Source: Rhynchopus sp. YZ270_cl-10
Lineage: Eukaryota; Euglenozoa; Diplonemea; Diplonemida; Diplonemidae
DNA: 64,000 nt
Assembly: GCA_964035575.1 (NCBI GenBank)
Contig: OZ037850.1
Location: forward strand, 1,260,501-1,324,500
Direction of reading: 5' to 3'
Shown here: one piece after another, positions 1 to 11,719 of the stretch
Position numbering within the stretch: position 1 is the stretch's first letter
How the letters are laid out: every line of letters begins with the position of its first letter
The notes under the pieces: model-generated
What the model was told of the DNA's origin: nothing
What the model saw: only the letters and a program-made list of their open reading frames with translations
The model's database searches: none
Position numbers and translations under genes: made by a program

Positions 1-67
1 AGATTGCAACAACTGTGGCAACACAACCCGAGGTAACTACACTAACAATTTATCAAAAAAAAAAAAA
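1..67 (+). repeat. A-family dispersed repeat, copy 1
   Basis: This is the first copy of a repeat of about 70 bp. Its core is GGCAACACAACCCGAGG, followed by an AACTACACTA-like stretch, CAACAATTTATC and a terminal A run. The A-tail suggests a SINE-like retroposed unit, which is inference. Confidence 0.6.
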
Positions 68-218
68 TTAAAACAAAGACTGCCTGACGACGTAAAGCTC
101 TAAACGAAGAGTGTGTTATCTGGATAGTGCAGTCCGTTTTTTTTTTTTGTCAGATGTAAACCACGATGGATTGCAGGACTGCATGGTTGGGGCCCACCCG
201 TACATCGGTCATGTACCA

Positions 219-252
219 AGGTACACTGTTCACGAGAGGGATTTGTATTTCA
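219..252 (+). repeat. CACGAGAGG-loop hairpin, copy at 219
   Basis: The loop is CACGAGAGG. The flanks contain TACA and TGTA, which can pair. It is followed by TTTCAAGCC and a T run. The same block recurs at 47665 and, more diverged, at 3402. Confidence 0.5.
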
Positions 253-289
253 AGCCTTTTTTTTTTTTTTTCCTTATTTGTGTGACAGC

Positions 290-827
290 TACAGTATTTT
301 TCATCCAAAATGTTATAATAAGAATTCATAATTCAATTTTGGATTTCAAATTTGGCCTTTATAACATTTTCAAAATAACATTTAATTAAAATGTTATAAA
401 TAATTGTTTGGGGGCGAGGAAAGTCCTGAGGAGACAGGGTGGGGCTGGGGGAAACCCTGCCATGAACCACACCACCACGCAGGCTGTGGCACACATGATG
501 GTGGTTAACTCCAACTTTCTTTCCCTCCTGCGCTCTGGCTCTGCGTTCTTTGCGAGCAGCTGTTGCTCCCTCTCAGCCTTAGTTGCCTGAAAATAGGAAG
601 ACAACTTTGGCTGCCCACTTGACTTCTTGGGCGGCATTTTTATTTTACGTGTTTTCTCTGTAATCTCTTGGGAAGTGACGTGTGATAACTATTGTACCCG
701 GGAAAAAACCCCCACCCAATAACATTTGCAAAAAATGTTATAAATAAAAATGTTATATTAAATTAAATCGACATTTTTTGAAAATCCCCGAATATAACAT
801 ATAACATTTTGGATGAAAGATACTGTA
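290..827. mobile_element. Tc1/mariner-type non-autonomous TIR element
   Basis: The two ends are inverted repeats of about 25 bp. The left starts TACAGTATTTTTCATCC and the right ends GGATGAAAGATACTGTA, and both continue into an ATAACATTTT block. The ends read TA-CAGTA and TACTG-TA, as expected for Tc1/mariner termini next to a TA target duplication. At about 540 bp the element is too short to encode a transposase, so it should be moved in trans. Its interior contains a small minus-strand reading frame that looks like a captured gene start. The class call rests on the termini only. Confidence 0.6.
386..637 (-). CDS. small ORF with N-terminal PIP-box-like motif (possible captured gene fragment)
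   Basis: An 83-residue minus-strand frame lies inside the TIR element at 290-827. Its first 45 residues look protein-like: basic, charged and predicted helical. Near residue 9 they carry QPKLSSYF, which fits the PCNA-interacting pattern Q-x-x-L-x-x-[FY]-F. After residue 46 the composition changes to a hydrophobic, low-information tail, as if read-through replaces a missing exon. On the minus strand the start codon lies about 20 bases after GATTACAG, a plausible splice acceptor. It could be the first exon of a replication or repair gene carried by the transposon, or chance. I do not recognise the parent gene. Confidence 0.3.
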   Translation of the reverse strand: MPPKKSSGQPKLSSYFQATKAEREQQLLAKNAEPERRRERKLELTTIMCATACVVVWFMAGFPPAPPCLLRTFLAPKQLFITF

Positions 828-973
828 CACTGAAACCAATCAGGTATTCATTAATATTGTCAAAGCGTTTCTCTTCGCCATTTGAGGGTGATAGCCATCC
901 TAGTGAAGTTGGAATGGAATCATGCAGTGAAAGTGCAGTGGCCCTAGATCAGAGGGCTTTACGTGAGAACGAA

Positions 974-1047
974 ACCTGGACAGTGCAGACTGCTTGCGTG
1001 GTCTTCGCTAGGTCCAACAAGTTATTCAAAAAAAAAAAAAAAAAAAA
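974..1047 (+). repeat. A-family variant repeat
   Basis: It shares CCTGGACAGTGCAGACTGCT and the following TGCGTGG with 48469-48530. It then runs into a CCAACAAGTTATTC block and a long A run, so it resembles the A family at its 3' end. Confidence 0.45.
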
Positions 1048-1495
1048 AGGGGGGAAAAAAGAAAGAAAAGCAGTCCGATAGAGGGTGTTGATATGAACAC
1101 TCTGTTCTTTTTCTTTGGGCATGTGTCTATTTTTTATTTATTTATTTTTTTTTAAATGATGTCACGTCTGACGTTTGCACTTCCATTTTTCCAAAAGATC
1201 CGCTTATTTTGCACACTATTTTACTATTTTTTCCTTCACCTTTTGAGCGAGGTCGGTTCTGTACTGTCATATCTTTTTTTAAGCTTTGGGATCTGTGTCA
1301 GGGCAATTTGCTTTGGTTTTGTTTATTTTTGCTTGGACCCGACACAAACTGGGCGCAGAGCCCTTTTTTCCAGTCTCTCTAACTCCACAGTGGAGCGGGG
1401 GTTAGTTTTTGTTGCAAAACCCGAAATAAAAATAGGAAAAGCGAATCGACTACACTTTTCCAACTTTTTATCAAATAAATCCGAGCGGAGGACTC

Positions 1496-1527
<32 letters not shown>

Positions 1528-1765
1528 CACCAACCGAACCGGTCCTTTTTTCGCTGTCGTTGTTCTTTCCCCCGCCCCCCTTTTTGGTACACCCATCATG
1601 CTTTCTTTTCTTCAATCGAAAGTATACGAATTTAACCCTTTTTTTTTCTCTTCTTTTGCACTCATGATTTTTTGCCATCCTCAGAGTGTGATACTTTTTG
1701 GGTTCATATTACAAACAGCTTTTCCCCCCATTTTTTTTTCCAAATCAAGAAAAAAAATATTTTGG

Positions 1766-1842
1766 AAAGTGGAGATTTGCACAAAACTGTGGCAACACAA
1801 CCCGAGGCAACTGCACTACTCCAAACAATTTATCAAAAAAAT
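1766..1842 (+). repeat. A-family dispersed repeat, copy 2
   Basis: It starts GTGGAGATTTGCAC, carries the same core as copy 1 and ends in CAATTTATCAAAAAAA. Confidence 0.6.
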
Positions 1843-2101
1843 ATATCAAAAATGTCGCGGTGGGTAACTTCATTGCACAAAACAAAATCGCGGAGATACT
1901 CCTCTCTTCGTCCATTTCTCTCTTCAACTTCGATGTTGTAGATTGAATTTTGTTCGTTTTACAGGGTCCAGGGGGCGTTGAAAACAGGTGTGGGTACTTC
2001 CTCAGAAAAGGATATTATCCAGGATCTGGGGTTGGGGAGGAGTGTGTATTTGCCCGAGAGCTTCTTGTGAGGTATTTTGTAGGCAAAAAAAATAAAGAAT
2101 G

Positions 2102-2173
2102 TTGCATCAACTGTGGCAACACAACCCGATGCAACTACGCTATTTCAACAATTTATCAAAAAAGAAGAAAAAA
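2102..2173 (+). repeat. A-family dispersed repeat, copy 3
   Basis: The core is GGCAACACAACCCGATG, then CAACTACGCTATTTCAACAA, TTTATC and an A-rich tail. Confidence 0.6.
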
Positions 2174-3401
2174 TGGGTGTAAATAAACATAGGGAAGGTG
2201 TAAACAAGAAAGAGCTGCAAAATAAAATAAAAAAATTCCTTTCAGTTTCTCCTCTCTGCTCTCTGTAGTTTGCCTTTTTGTTTTTTTTTTCCCCCTCTTT
2301 TGGTGCGTACTTTTATTATTATTTTTTTGTTGTCGATACCCAAAAACCATGAAAAGGGTTTAAACAAAGGTGACTAAACATAGTGAGGGTTGGGCTCATC
2401 TTTTTGCAAAACTTTTTGCAGTACGACAAACACCGGAGGGGTAAAAAAAACTAAGGTGGATTTTGGGATTTCAAAACTCTAAGGAGAGGTTTTTACCACC
2501 GATCTTTGTCTTACTGTCTTTTCAAAAAAAGGCCTACTCACAACACAAATCTTTGCACCGAAGGCGTACAAAGGTAATATGCTATGCTAAATACCATATT
2601 GCACAAAATGATTTAAAAAAAAGTATATGAATTACTACCCGAAAGGCCGTTTTTTTTCCATAAAAATTGCGTAGGGGTGAAAGCCAGCTATGTCTTTTCC
2701 TTCTGTAGTACAACAAAAAAAGTTTTTCGGCCAACGTTGAGTACAGACCCCCTTATTACCTACCAAGGTTGGGTACTTCGGCGCGATTTGTCGATAACAA
2801 AAAAAGGGTCAATAAAAAGAAGCTTCAAATTCAGAGAACATCGTGAGAGTCTTATTATAGTCTTTCCCAATAAAAAAAATGCAAAAAAAAGTGCAGTATT
2901 TTCTGTGGCATCGCTCTTCCACACCTCTTTTTGGGGGTGCCGTCTGTAAGCAGAACCTAAAAGTGCTGTGGCAGAAAACAATTTTTTTTTTATCAGCGTC
3001 AGAGAAATATGTGTACATAAAAAATGAAAGGAAATAAAAGAAAAAGAAAAACTGCACACAAACACTCCCTCCCCACTGTACACCGCTAATAGAGGTTCAC
3101 GTAGCCTGAGATAAACGATGCCCCAGATGTGGGTGCAGCCCCGGGTACCCCTCAGCCAGAGTGCACTGCGTCTATCAGTGTACCCTGAGGGTTCGTGTCC
3201 AAAAACAGCTTTGAACATTTGAGGGACAAAAGAACTGTGTGATAAAAAAAAGCAATTATTTTGTGCTGAATGCCACTAATCCTGGTATTGTTTTGTTATC
3301 TTTTTTTTTCCTTTTTTCCCCCTTTTTTTTCCTTTTTTTCCTTTTTTTTTGCGTCCGCCGGTGTACGGTGAGGCTTTGCCTTTTCAACCTCCCTTCTTTT
3401 T

Positions 3402-3434
3402 AGGTACACAGTCACGTAAGGGCTTTGTATTTCA
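3402..3434 (+). repeat. CACGTAAGG-loop hairpin
   Basis: The sequence follows TTCTTTTTAG. Its loop is CACGTAAGG, with TACA upstream and TGTA downstream able to pair, and it is followed by TTTCAAG. Confidence 0.45.
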
Positions 3435-4604
3435 AGTCACAAACTTTTTATTTTTTGCGCTGTGGTCACATTTTCTTTTATCATTCCTTCAAAAAACTGT
3501 CACAAAAAAATGCAAAAAAATAAAAATAAAAATGAGGTTCTTTTCTTGTCGCAACCTTCTTTGCGAGACTTTGTCTCCCAAAAGAGCGCACTCCGTCCAC
3601 TCCTGTACAGTTTATTTTTTTTTCCAGTTCCCCCCAGTCAGCCATCGTGCTTTTTGACAATCATAAAAAAAATGCATTTTTTATTTATTTATTTTTGAAA
3701 ACTTGGTCACATTAGTGTAGACACCCGAGGATGAGCACTGCTATCTTTATTTGTACAGACCTGCCCCTTCCCGTTCTTCCCCATTTCTTCATGCAAAAAA
3801 TTGCAAAAAAAAAAAAAAAAAAATCAAGTCCTCATTTTTTCTCACTGTCGAATTGTTTGTTTTTTTGTTCTCCTCAGAGCAGTTTGAGCAGTTTTCTTTT
3901 TCTTCTTCTTTGCCAACTCCTGGTGCTTTCATCGCTCAGTCTAAAGATAGTTATGGAATTCTTTCAGCAAACAGAGAGATGGCTTATCGGTAGAGACTCT
4001 AGTCTCGCTCATTTGCGGCCGACATTTGCAGAAATCAGAAAAAAGATTTTCATTTCGCTGTAAGATCTATTTCGCGTAAAAAAAGGGAGGCCTCTATGCC
4101 TTAACGTTTCAAATAACACTCACTCAGTTTCTCAGTCGGTCAAAAATATTTAGTCTTCACAAATTCTTTACACGTACAAAAATGAAATATGTGTGGGATC
4201 ACAGGGTGACTACATGTTATCAATTTTTTCAAAGTACATTTTTTAAAAAAATTGTGATTCTTCCGTGTTAAAACAAATATTTTCAAAAAAAACAAAATCC
4301 CATCACTTCAGTGACCACCATTTTTTCACGTACGTTTTATTTTGTCTGGTGTTCTCAAAAGAGGCTTCTCTCGCTCATCGTCTCTCTCTCTCTCTCTCTC
4401 ACTGTTATTATCTATTGTCCATCGCTCATACGCTCTGGTTGTTTGTATACTGTGCACCAGGATTTCATTGTTTTTTTCTATAGGCTCCCTAGAGGCTCGC
4501 CTTATCACCTTTTCAATTTATTTTTTTTTGCACGATATCATGGTGTGGATTCTTTTAGGTGACTCAGACTTTTCATCTTCTCATCTTCTTTTCTTTATTT
4601 TTTA

Positions 4605-5283
4605 TTTTCGGAAATATTGTCCCTCTGCACAAATCCTACAGCGACGTTGGAAATATGGGTTCTATATTTTCGGCTACTTTACAGCCAATTTTGCATGTAC
4701 CGGGTAATATTATAATATTTGGCACAGAAATATTAGAATGTACACAAATCGTGGGTAAAATCCGAAATAGAAATATTATAATTTTTTCGGCCAAAAAAAA
4801 AATTTTTTTGACCATGTCGCAGAGTGAAAAATAGACCGAAATTTTCGATTTTGGTGTTGCAAATTTTTTCGAAAATCCTGAAAAGTGCCCAAAAACACGT
4901 GAAAACACATGTATAGGCACCCCAGCATTGCCCAGGCTTGGTGAAAATTTTTCCTGCATGGGGGCCCTCCGGGCCCCCAGGACCCATTGCGACCCGATTG
5001 GTTCACGTTACTGAAAAATTTGTTCCCTAAGACACACACGTGGTTAACATACCCCTGAAAAACACCCTACATCCACATAACGATCAACGTCCCAAAGTGA
5101 CAAAGTGTTCCAGCTACCCCCATCCCCCACGTCGGTAAATATCATCATATAAATGAATCTGAACCCCTCTCCTTCCAGCACACCAACATACACATTTTGA
5201 CACACAAGAACTGTACCATAACAGGGGTTTTTTGACACACAGAATACGAGCGGATTTGTGCGTCGGGACAATATTACCGAAAA
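4605..5283. mobile_element. inverted-repeat element, class unknown
   Basis: Inverted repeats of about 32 bp bound this segment. The left (4605-4636) begins TTTTCGGAAATATTGTCCC and the right (5252-5283) is its near complement; about 28 of 32 positions match. The interior shows no coding region I trust. It contains a compact GC palindrome GGGGGCCCTCCGGGCCCCC near 4961. A target duplication was not evident. Confidence 0.45.
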
Positions 5284-5295
5284 TGAAAATATGAA

Positions 5296-5441
5296 TTTTC
5301 TGGAAATATAGCACCATATTTCCTTCGGTACCCCCAATGCTGCTTCGGTCGACGATTTCCCTCGCCTTCGGCTCGGGAAATCGTATCCCTCAGCAGCATT
5401 GGGGGTACCTCAGGAAATATGAGTACTATATTTCCAGAAAA
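5296..5441. repeat. long imperfect palindrome
   Basis: Two arms of about 70 bp (5296-5365 and 5370-5441) are inverted copies with small internal differences. They include GGTACCCCCAATGCTGCT and its complement and meet at a GCC-TTCG-GGC tip. It could extrude a cruciform or form a long RNA hairpin, and may be a foldback transposon. Confidence 0.65.
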
Positions 5442-5490
5442 AATATACTAAAATTTTTAGCGTTATTTTTTTTCAAACGTGACTTTAGGA

Positions 5491-5549
5491 ACAGTGGAGC
5501 TTGGTGGCAACAATTACACTATTCTAACAATTTTCCAAAAGAAGAAAAA
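5491..5549 (+). repeat. degenerate A-family copy
   Basis: It keeps GTGGCAACAATTACACTATT followed by CTAACAATTTTCC and an A-rich tail. Confidence 0.4.
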
Positions 5550-5658
5550 AACGAGACCTCCTGGAGGGGGGTTGCAAGGTTTGTGCACATCAAAACAAAA
5601 TACAGTAAACACCCTCTCAGTATTCAAGTGTCATGGCTGCATCTGGTGGCCAAAATAT

Positions 5659-5795
5659 CACGACGGACTAATCATGGGGTATAGTGGAACTACTCGTCTA
5701 ACGATTAGTACTAATGACATCGCAAAACTAGTCGTAAAACACTGGTCGTTTGGACTAGTAGCACTCCTGGTCGTCCCCCTGACCAGTCCGCCGTG
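5659..5795. mobile_element. CACAGCGGACTAGTC-type miniature TIR element
   Basis: The ends are CACGACGGACTAATC and the complement of CACGGCGGACTGGTC. The interior shares ACTACTCG, AAACTAGTCGTAAAA and related blocks with the better preserved copy at 53148-53291. At 137 bp it is non-autonomous. Confidence 0.55.
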
Positions 5796-7370
5796 GTTGC
5801 GAACCCCAAACCCCTCACGTTAAGAACACAGCAAAAAATGATTTGCGACCATCAATTCAACCCACCCCACTAAGCAGCCTGCTTCAATTTGCGAGAAGCA
5901 GACCGACCCACACAGCTTTGTGTGCTCAAATACGAAGACAAACACTTGTGGAAATTTGGTCGTATTAGCACAGATACCTGAGGTGCTCTGCTGTATCTTA
6001 TTTGAGCCAATCATGATCCAGGTGACTAAGCAGGCTTCCAAACTTTTCCTTGGTTTGTCTTTTTCTCCATCCACGGCGCTCCTCACACTTTACTCATTAC
6101 TCCCCAAGCCTCTCAAGACAGTGTGTCGACCTTTTTTTTTTTTCCGGTGCACCTTTTTTTTTTTTGTTTTTATTTTGCGTTGACAAAAATGCGTGTTTCC
6201 ACAATGGTGGAATATCCAATATTGTTATCGCTTTTGTTTTTTTTAGGTGAAGCGAAGCTTTGACCATTTTACTATTTTTTATTGGGTGATTTGGACCCCC
6301 CGATCACCCCCGCGAGAGTTCAGACACAAGAACCAAACCCCCCCCTTTTCCATGCTCCTTTTTTTTGTACAACAAAAGGGGATGGGAAAATAGGGGGAGG
6401 GGGTTCAGACCAGAGGTTCATATGTCACGTTCACACACTCTGGCACTCTCTTTAGAGAGGGTTGGGTGTGCCATCTGCACTGCACTCAGGCCTTTGCCAT
6501 GGCGGTACCGTTGGGGAAGTGTTGGCTTTATACTAACGCAAGGGAATCTCGCCCAATTATTTTTCGGTTTTTCCAACAGCAGTACGACGGGCCTATACTT
6601 ACCACATTGTGTGTGTGTTTTTTTTTTTGCACAAAACCTGTCTTTTGACAGTTATTTGAGTGTAGTTGGGACTGTTAGTACAGAAGCGTTTACTATCAAC
6701 TTCGCATTTTTCATTTTCCCCAAAAAAAATTTTGTCACTACCACACTCTTCGAGATGAGGTGCGCTGTAAACATTTCTAGCCCTTTTTATTTTTTTTTGG
6801 GGAATGGGGATTATTCGCAACAAAACCTGTCATTTTTTTTGTTTTTTGTTTTTTTTGTTTTGTTTTTGACAAGGTGACGAAGCAAGGTTTAGGTTTCATC
6901 CTGCCAACTCTTCTGTGACAACTGCGGCATTTCTTTTTTGTTTTTGTGTGAAAAAAAGTTTGGAACATTTTTGTTGATCCCTCTTCCTGTGCTATCAATT
7001 TCTTGAAGGCATATGTTGAAATACTTTTGTGTATGCACATTGTCAGATACTCATATTCCAACTTTTCATTTTTCCCTCTTCTTTGAATGGAAAGTATATG
7101 AAATTGAACTTTTCATTTTTGCTTTTCATCCGGATGGATGGCATCGTACCGGGTCGGAGGTGCCTGTATCAATAAACTACCTTTTTTTTCGACTCTGCAA
7201 CCATACACCATCGCTTACCAGCACTGTTTTTCTCCAGCTTGATTACGTTCAAAGCGACGCAGAATTTTTCTTTTTTTACTCTTCCCATCAAGTGCATCCC
7301 TGTCGCAACTTTTTGCTTTAAAAATTACAGGATAAAACCTCTGTTCACAGTCTGTCGGGAAGGGGGGAGA
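5796..7370. other. gene-free spacer
   Basis: No supported gene. It is made of homopolymer-rich spacer, with a weak hairpin-family copy at 6872-6900 (AGGTGACGAAGC, then GGTTTCATCC). Confidence 0.6.
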
Positions 7371-7515
7371 CTAGGTTGTAAAATTCGAATAATTAATTAG
7401 ACGAATTATACAGTATTCGGTCCCCAGCAGCACCGTATAATTCTATAATACGGTAATCGTATAATACGAATAATACGGTATTTAGTCGGGGCCGAGCACG
7501 TATTATACAACCTAG
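7371..7515. mobile_element. miniature TIR element, AT-rich
   Basis: The ends are CTAGGTTGTA and TACAACCTAG, and the 145 bp interior is AT-rich with repeated TAATACGAATAATACGG-like blocks. There is no coding capacity. Confidence 0.45.
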
Positions 7516-8205
7516 GGGGGGAGGGGAAATCTCTTTTCAGAAATAAGAAACAATAAAAAAAAAAACTCGAATTCTATTCAGAAACTCAGGGGGGGTTTTT
7601 TTTTTATAAACTTTTCTTTTTTTTTCGAAAACAAAACAAAACAAAAAAAACATACAGTTCTGCAACACAGTGAACGAACACATAAATTGAAAGGCGCGCT
7701 TTTTTTCTTTTCCCCTGGTGTACCCTCCCTTCCCCACCCGTCTCCCCCTTTCCCATTTTTTGGTGATTGTTTTTCCCTCTTTTTCTCTTTGTTGCGTTTT
7801 TTCTTTTTCTTTTAGGGTGTGAGACAGCACTCAAGAATATTGGCATATTACGTAATGATAGCCCATCTGAATGATGGTTGGAAAAAAAAAAAAAAAAAAA
7901 AAAAAAGATACAAACAGAACAAAATCAGTTTGCAACAGTCATTAAATGATGCCCTCCTCTCCTTCTTATGGTGTTTTTTTTTTTTTTTGTGGTGTTGTTA
8001 TTCTGATGTGTTCTATCTTCAGAATTGCAGCTGTATTTTATTTTATTTTATTTTTGCTGCCATCCTGCTGGGACGAACATACATCTAGAATGACCTCAGC
8101 ATACTTCCCATTACGTATCCCCTTTCCCCCAATCCTCAATCCCAACCCCTTCACACATTGCTTGTTATAACCGCCTCTCGTGAGAATTTTTTTTTTTTTT
8201 TGTGT
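7516..8205. other. gene-free spacer
   Basis: T, A and C-T rich sequence; I see no gene or structured element. Confidence 0.6.
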
Positions 8206-8213
8206 GCTTTCAT

Positions 8214-8957
8214 CAGGGCGTTCGCCCCGGGGCGAAAAATATTTTTTTTCGTTAAAAAAATCTTTTCCTGAAAAAATGACATTTTATTTCGCCCCAGGGC
8301 TTCGCCCCACCGGGGCGAAACCCTGTATAAATAAATAAATAAAAAAAAAAAAAGGGAGGAAAAAAAAAAAAAAGAGAGAGAGATTTCTCCCCACCACCCT
8401 GTCGACCCCCCCGGAGGGGGGGTCACAGAGGGGGTGTCCACTGTACTCAAAATCATCCGCAAACCCGCCTGCCGTGAGAGGAAGTTTCCCCAGCACTCCC
8501 GCTCGCTCCTCAATCCTGCAGTCAGCTGAAGGTGTCCCGTACCCCCTGTTATAGAAGGTGTCACTACTCGTGTCAACTCTATCTTCAACCTTGGTGGAGG
8601 CAGAGAGACGGGTTAGTTTATTGAAAATAATCAAAATAAGGATGAAGTCTCATATGACGGATGCTTCTCTCTTGTACATCTGTTCGATTAAACAGCACAA
8701 AGAGAACCCTCAGTGAGGGGGGATTGATGAAATTCTCCATCGTTTTGCTGGTTTTAGTCCTGGGGAAGGGATCACGCGCAAATCGCAATTTTTTTTGATC
8801 ACTCAGCACCAGGGATTCACCCCCCACGAACTAGCTTCTCTCCGGCGGAAAAATTTTTTTTTGACCTATTTTAAGCACTAGTAAAAAAGCAAAAATTTCG
8901 GGTTTTTTGGCATTTCGCCACGATCAGGAAAAAACGATGGCGATAGCGAACGCCCTG
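8214..8957. mobile_element. non-autonomous hAT-like element with 8 bp target duplication
   Basis: The termini are CAGGGCGTTCGC and GCGAACGCCCTG, an inverted pair starting CAGGG as many hAT elements do. The flanks carry an exact 8 bp duplication, GCTTTCAT, at 8206-8213 and 8958-8965, the duplication length typical of hAT. The 744 bp interior has GC hairpins (CGCCCCGGGGCG near 8224) and a GC-richer middle, about 8390-8830, without an open frame of useful length. That middle may be captured host DNA. No transposase is visible. Confidence 0.7.
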
Positions 8958-8965
8958 GCTTTCAT

Positions 8966-10229
8966 CCGTTGCTGGTATCCTACAGGTGGGTCAGTCGGAG
9001 GTGCATAAACAACTACCATTTTATTTTTGCCTTTTTACCTTTTCATAGAAAAGCGGTAATTGAGGGGGGACAATAACCCCACCATATTCCCCACTTTGCG
9101 ATTCAATCAGAGTTTTTTTTCTTTCTTTTTAAATTCGTGTAAAAAAAAAGAGGGGAAAAAGGGGGGGAGATATTGCCATATGTCGTCTTGATATTGTTTA
9201 CAGATTTTCAACAATATCTACGTCGATGATGCTTGCCCGCAACATGTTTTTTGAAGGTGACATGGTAAGAAGCTTATGTCACTTACCTTTTTATTTTGTT
9301 CTGGGGTTCGATAACCGATAACCCGCGGAGAACCAGGTGCCTGCGTCCGCCGATGAACGGTGATGTGTTTGCACTTTCAACTTCTCTTTTTTTATTTCGT
9401 ATACATTCCCGCTTCAGAGAATGTATAGGAAATAATTATTTCGGGGGGACCTCCTAACAGAATAGGAACTATATGAAATAATTTAGGGGGTAGGTGGGGG
9501 GCTTAAGAAGTGCATGTGAAAAATGAAGGTGACGGTTGTTCGCAACACCCCCATCTGTTTCCAATTTTTTTTTCAAAAAAAATCAGATGGGGGAGGGTGG
9601 TGCCAAGTGAAGCCACCTGTGTGCGCAACCAACCTCAAAGTTAAAAAGGGGGGTTTTTTTTGGGTGGCTGTTGTGACCTGTCTTTAGGACGTGGTAATTG
9701 GGTTTGTCTGTAAAAAGTTGCAACAGCACCCCTCTTTTTTTTTTTTTCTTTTCGAAATTGTGTTTTTATATCCTGATTTTTTTTCTCTTTTTTTTTTCTG
9801 CAGCGGCCTGAGCCAGTTTACGGAACATTTTTTTTTTCTTGAAAGTTGTATCCCCTCATCCCCTTCTTTCTTCTTCCCTCTCTCTCTCCTTTTTCTTTTC
9901 ATCAGATGACATTTTTCTTCTCTCCCCCTCTCACAACACTACCCATTTTTTTTTAAACCTCCAAAAAAAATGTTCTACCAAATTTGAAACAAAAAAAAAA
10001 TGGCACACATTTTTTTCTCTCCCTTCATCCCCAATCTCTCTCCCCCACCATAAAATAAACAGATGAGAGGAGTTGATATACACACACACTCTTTCTCTCT
10101 CCTCTCAGTGCAGAAAAAAAAACGCAAAAAAAAAGTTGGTCCCATTTCTCTTTACTCTGAGGAGAAAATTGAGAAAAAAAAAATTAGTGGAGCGCATCTC
10201 AACTTTTTTTCAAAAAAAGAAGATTCGAA
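8966..10229. other. gene-free spacer
   Basis: It contains a dispersed G-family repeat at 9303-9393, an inverted pair around CACCCCCATCTG and CAGATGGGGGAGGGTG (9550-9600), and pyrimidine runs that lead into the first PPR gene. Confidence 0.6.
9303..9393 (+). repeat. G-family repeat (GGTTCGATAACC block)
   Basis: The blocks GGGGTTCGATAACC, GTGCCTGCGTCC and GTTTGCACTTTCAACTT recur in order at 35162-35229 and, in part, at 46036-46090. GGTTCGATAACCC resembles a tRNA B box, so a tRNA-derived SINE is possible. Confidence 0.45.
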
Positions 10230-11719
10230 ATGCCGCAGACTCATGACCAAATTTGTAGGGACATTTTGAAAGCATATTTTGGTAATGTAGGGCATCGTGT
10301 GTTGCGGTCGTCTTTGCGGTCGAAGGGGATGTACGATGTTTTTCAGGCGGATTTTTCGAAGTTGAAGCAGACGTACCCTATGCTTAACATTGAGACATAC
10401 AATGTGGCATTCCGCTATGTATCACGTGGAGGTAACATCTTCCTCATGGAACACCTCTACAAGCAGATGCTGTCTGAAGGCATCGAACCCTCAATATGGA
10501 CCTTTACCAACATGATATCCGCAGCAGCACTGACAGGCAATATTGACTATGCGGTGACCGCAATGAAGCGCATCCGCAAGGCAAACCTCAAGCCACACAC
10601 CGCAACACACCACGCCTGCATGCGCCTCTTCTCACAACGACGCGACCGAAAGAAGACAGACGAAGTCATACAAAGCGCCCTCCGCGACGGTGCCGTCCCC
10701 GACACATACATGCTCGAATCTATGGCCTATGCTTCTACATCATACGCAGACGCAATGGCATCAGTACATTCATTTGCAAAGCTCCGCGTCGTGCCTGATA
10801 GCTTTGTGTACACCGGTATGTCTTTGATACCTCCTCACCCACTCTGCCACCGAGAGTGTTTTATAAGACCCCCTTACATACACAATATAAAATTCCCGCA
10901 TTTTTCATTTTCCCCTCAGCCATATTAAGCGCCTGCTCCTACAAAGGGGAAACAGCTATGGCAGAGCGTACCCTCAACCGCGCGCTTGCAGACAATACTG
11001 TAGAGGTCAACTACGAGGTGTACGCGAAGTACGTCTACGCCATGCAGGGCAGTGGCGACCACGAGCTTGTTGTATCCGCTGTACAACGTCTGCAGCGAGC
11101 AGGCTATACCCCAGACATGCGCGTCACCTCATACTACCTGAAATCATGTTTAAGCAACACCACCACAAAGTACGATCGGTACTACAACGAGGCAGTGGCG
11201 TTGTACGCACGAAGCCTTTCGGAAGGCCTGCTTGAGATCCCTCTGCTAACGAATATGGTAGCAATTTATGCAAAATACGGTCAAATCGATGAAATCGAGA
11301 AGATACGCAGCTATCTCCAGCATACAATGAAAAGGGGCGAAACGGAGCCCTTCTTCGAAGAGGTGCGGAGGGGGTATATCAATGCGGGGCGGGAAGATGA
11401 GGCAGGCGAGCCGCGTGCGTATCGTGTTGCTGATGTTTCGTTTGCGCAGTTTTATGGGAAGACGCATCCCAACCAGAAGAAGGCGTCTGCCTATGAACAA
11501 GGGGCAGATGAGTTCCCAGCAAGGTTTAGTGCGGAATCAGGGTACAACATTGCCCCGCAGCGTGACACCTCTCTCCAGGTCAACCCAACGGAGCAAGAGA
11601 AACGGCATCTCGAATGCACTGAAGTACACGACAGTTCTGCTAACATAGCGGAATCGATCACCGAGCATGCCCCCTTCAACCGTGACGCCATCCCACCCCT
11701 CAAGGCCCGCAATGCTTGA
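10230..11719 (+). CDS. pentatricopeptide repeat (PPR) protein
   Basis: Two exons, 10230-10815 and 10920-11719, are joined by a 104 nt intron (GTATGT to CCCCTCAG). The phases fit and the reading continues as an alanine codon followed by ILSACSYKG, giving about 461 residues. Residues about 55-290 hold PPR-like helical hairpins such as TYNVAFRYVSRGG and EPSIWTFTNMISAAALTGN at about 35-residue spacing. PPR proteins bind organellar RNA sequence-specifically in processing, editing or translation. The last 100 residues are polar and probably disordered. No clear targeting peptide is seen, although the start is not secured and an earlier exon is possible. A pyrimidine-rich leader precedes it. Confidence 0.8.

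Larger units (their letters stand above)
828..4600. other. gene-free spacer
   Basis: No supported gene. The stretch holds A-family copies, many A and T runs, and isolated hairpin-like blocks (for example near 2368). A GC-richer patch near 3060-3200 has no recognisable product on either strand. Confidence 0.6.
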
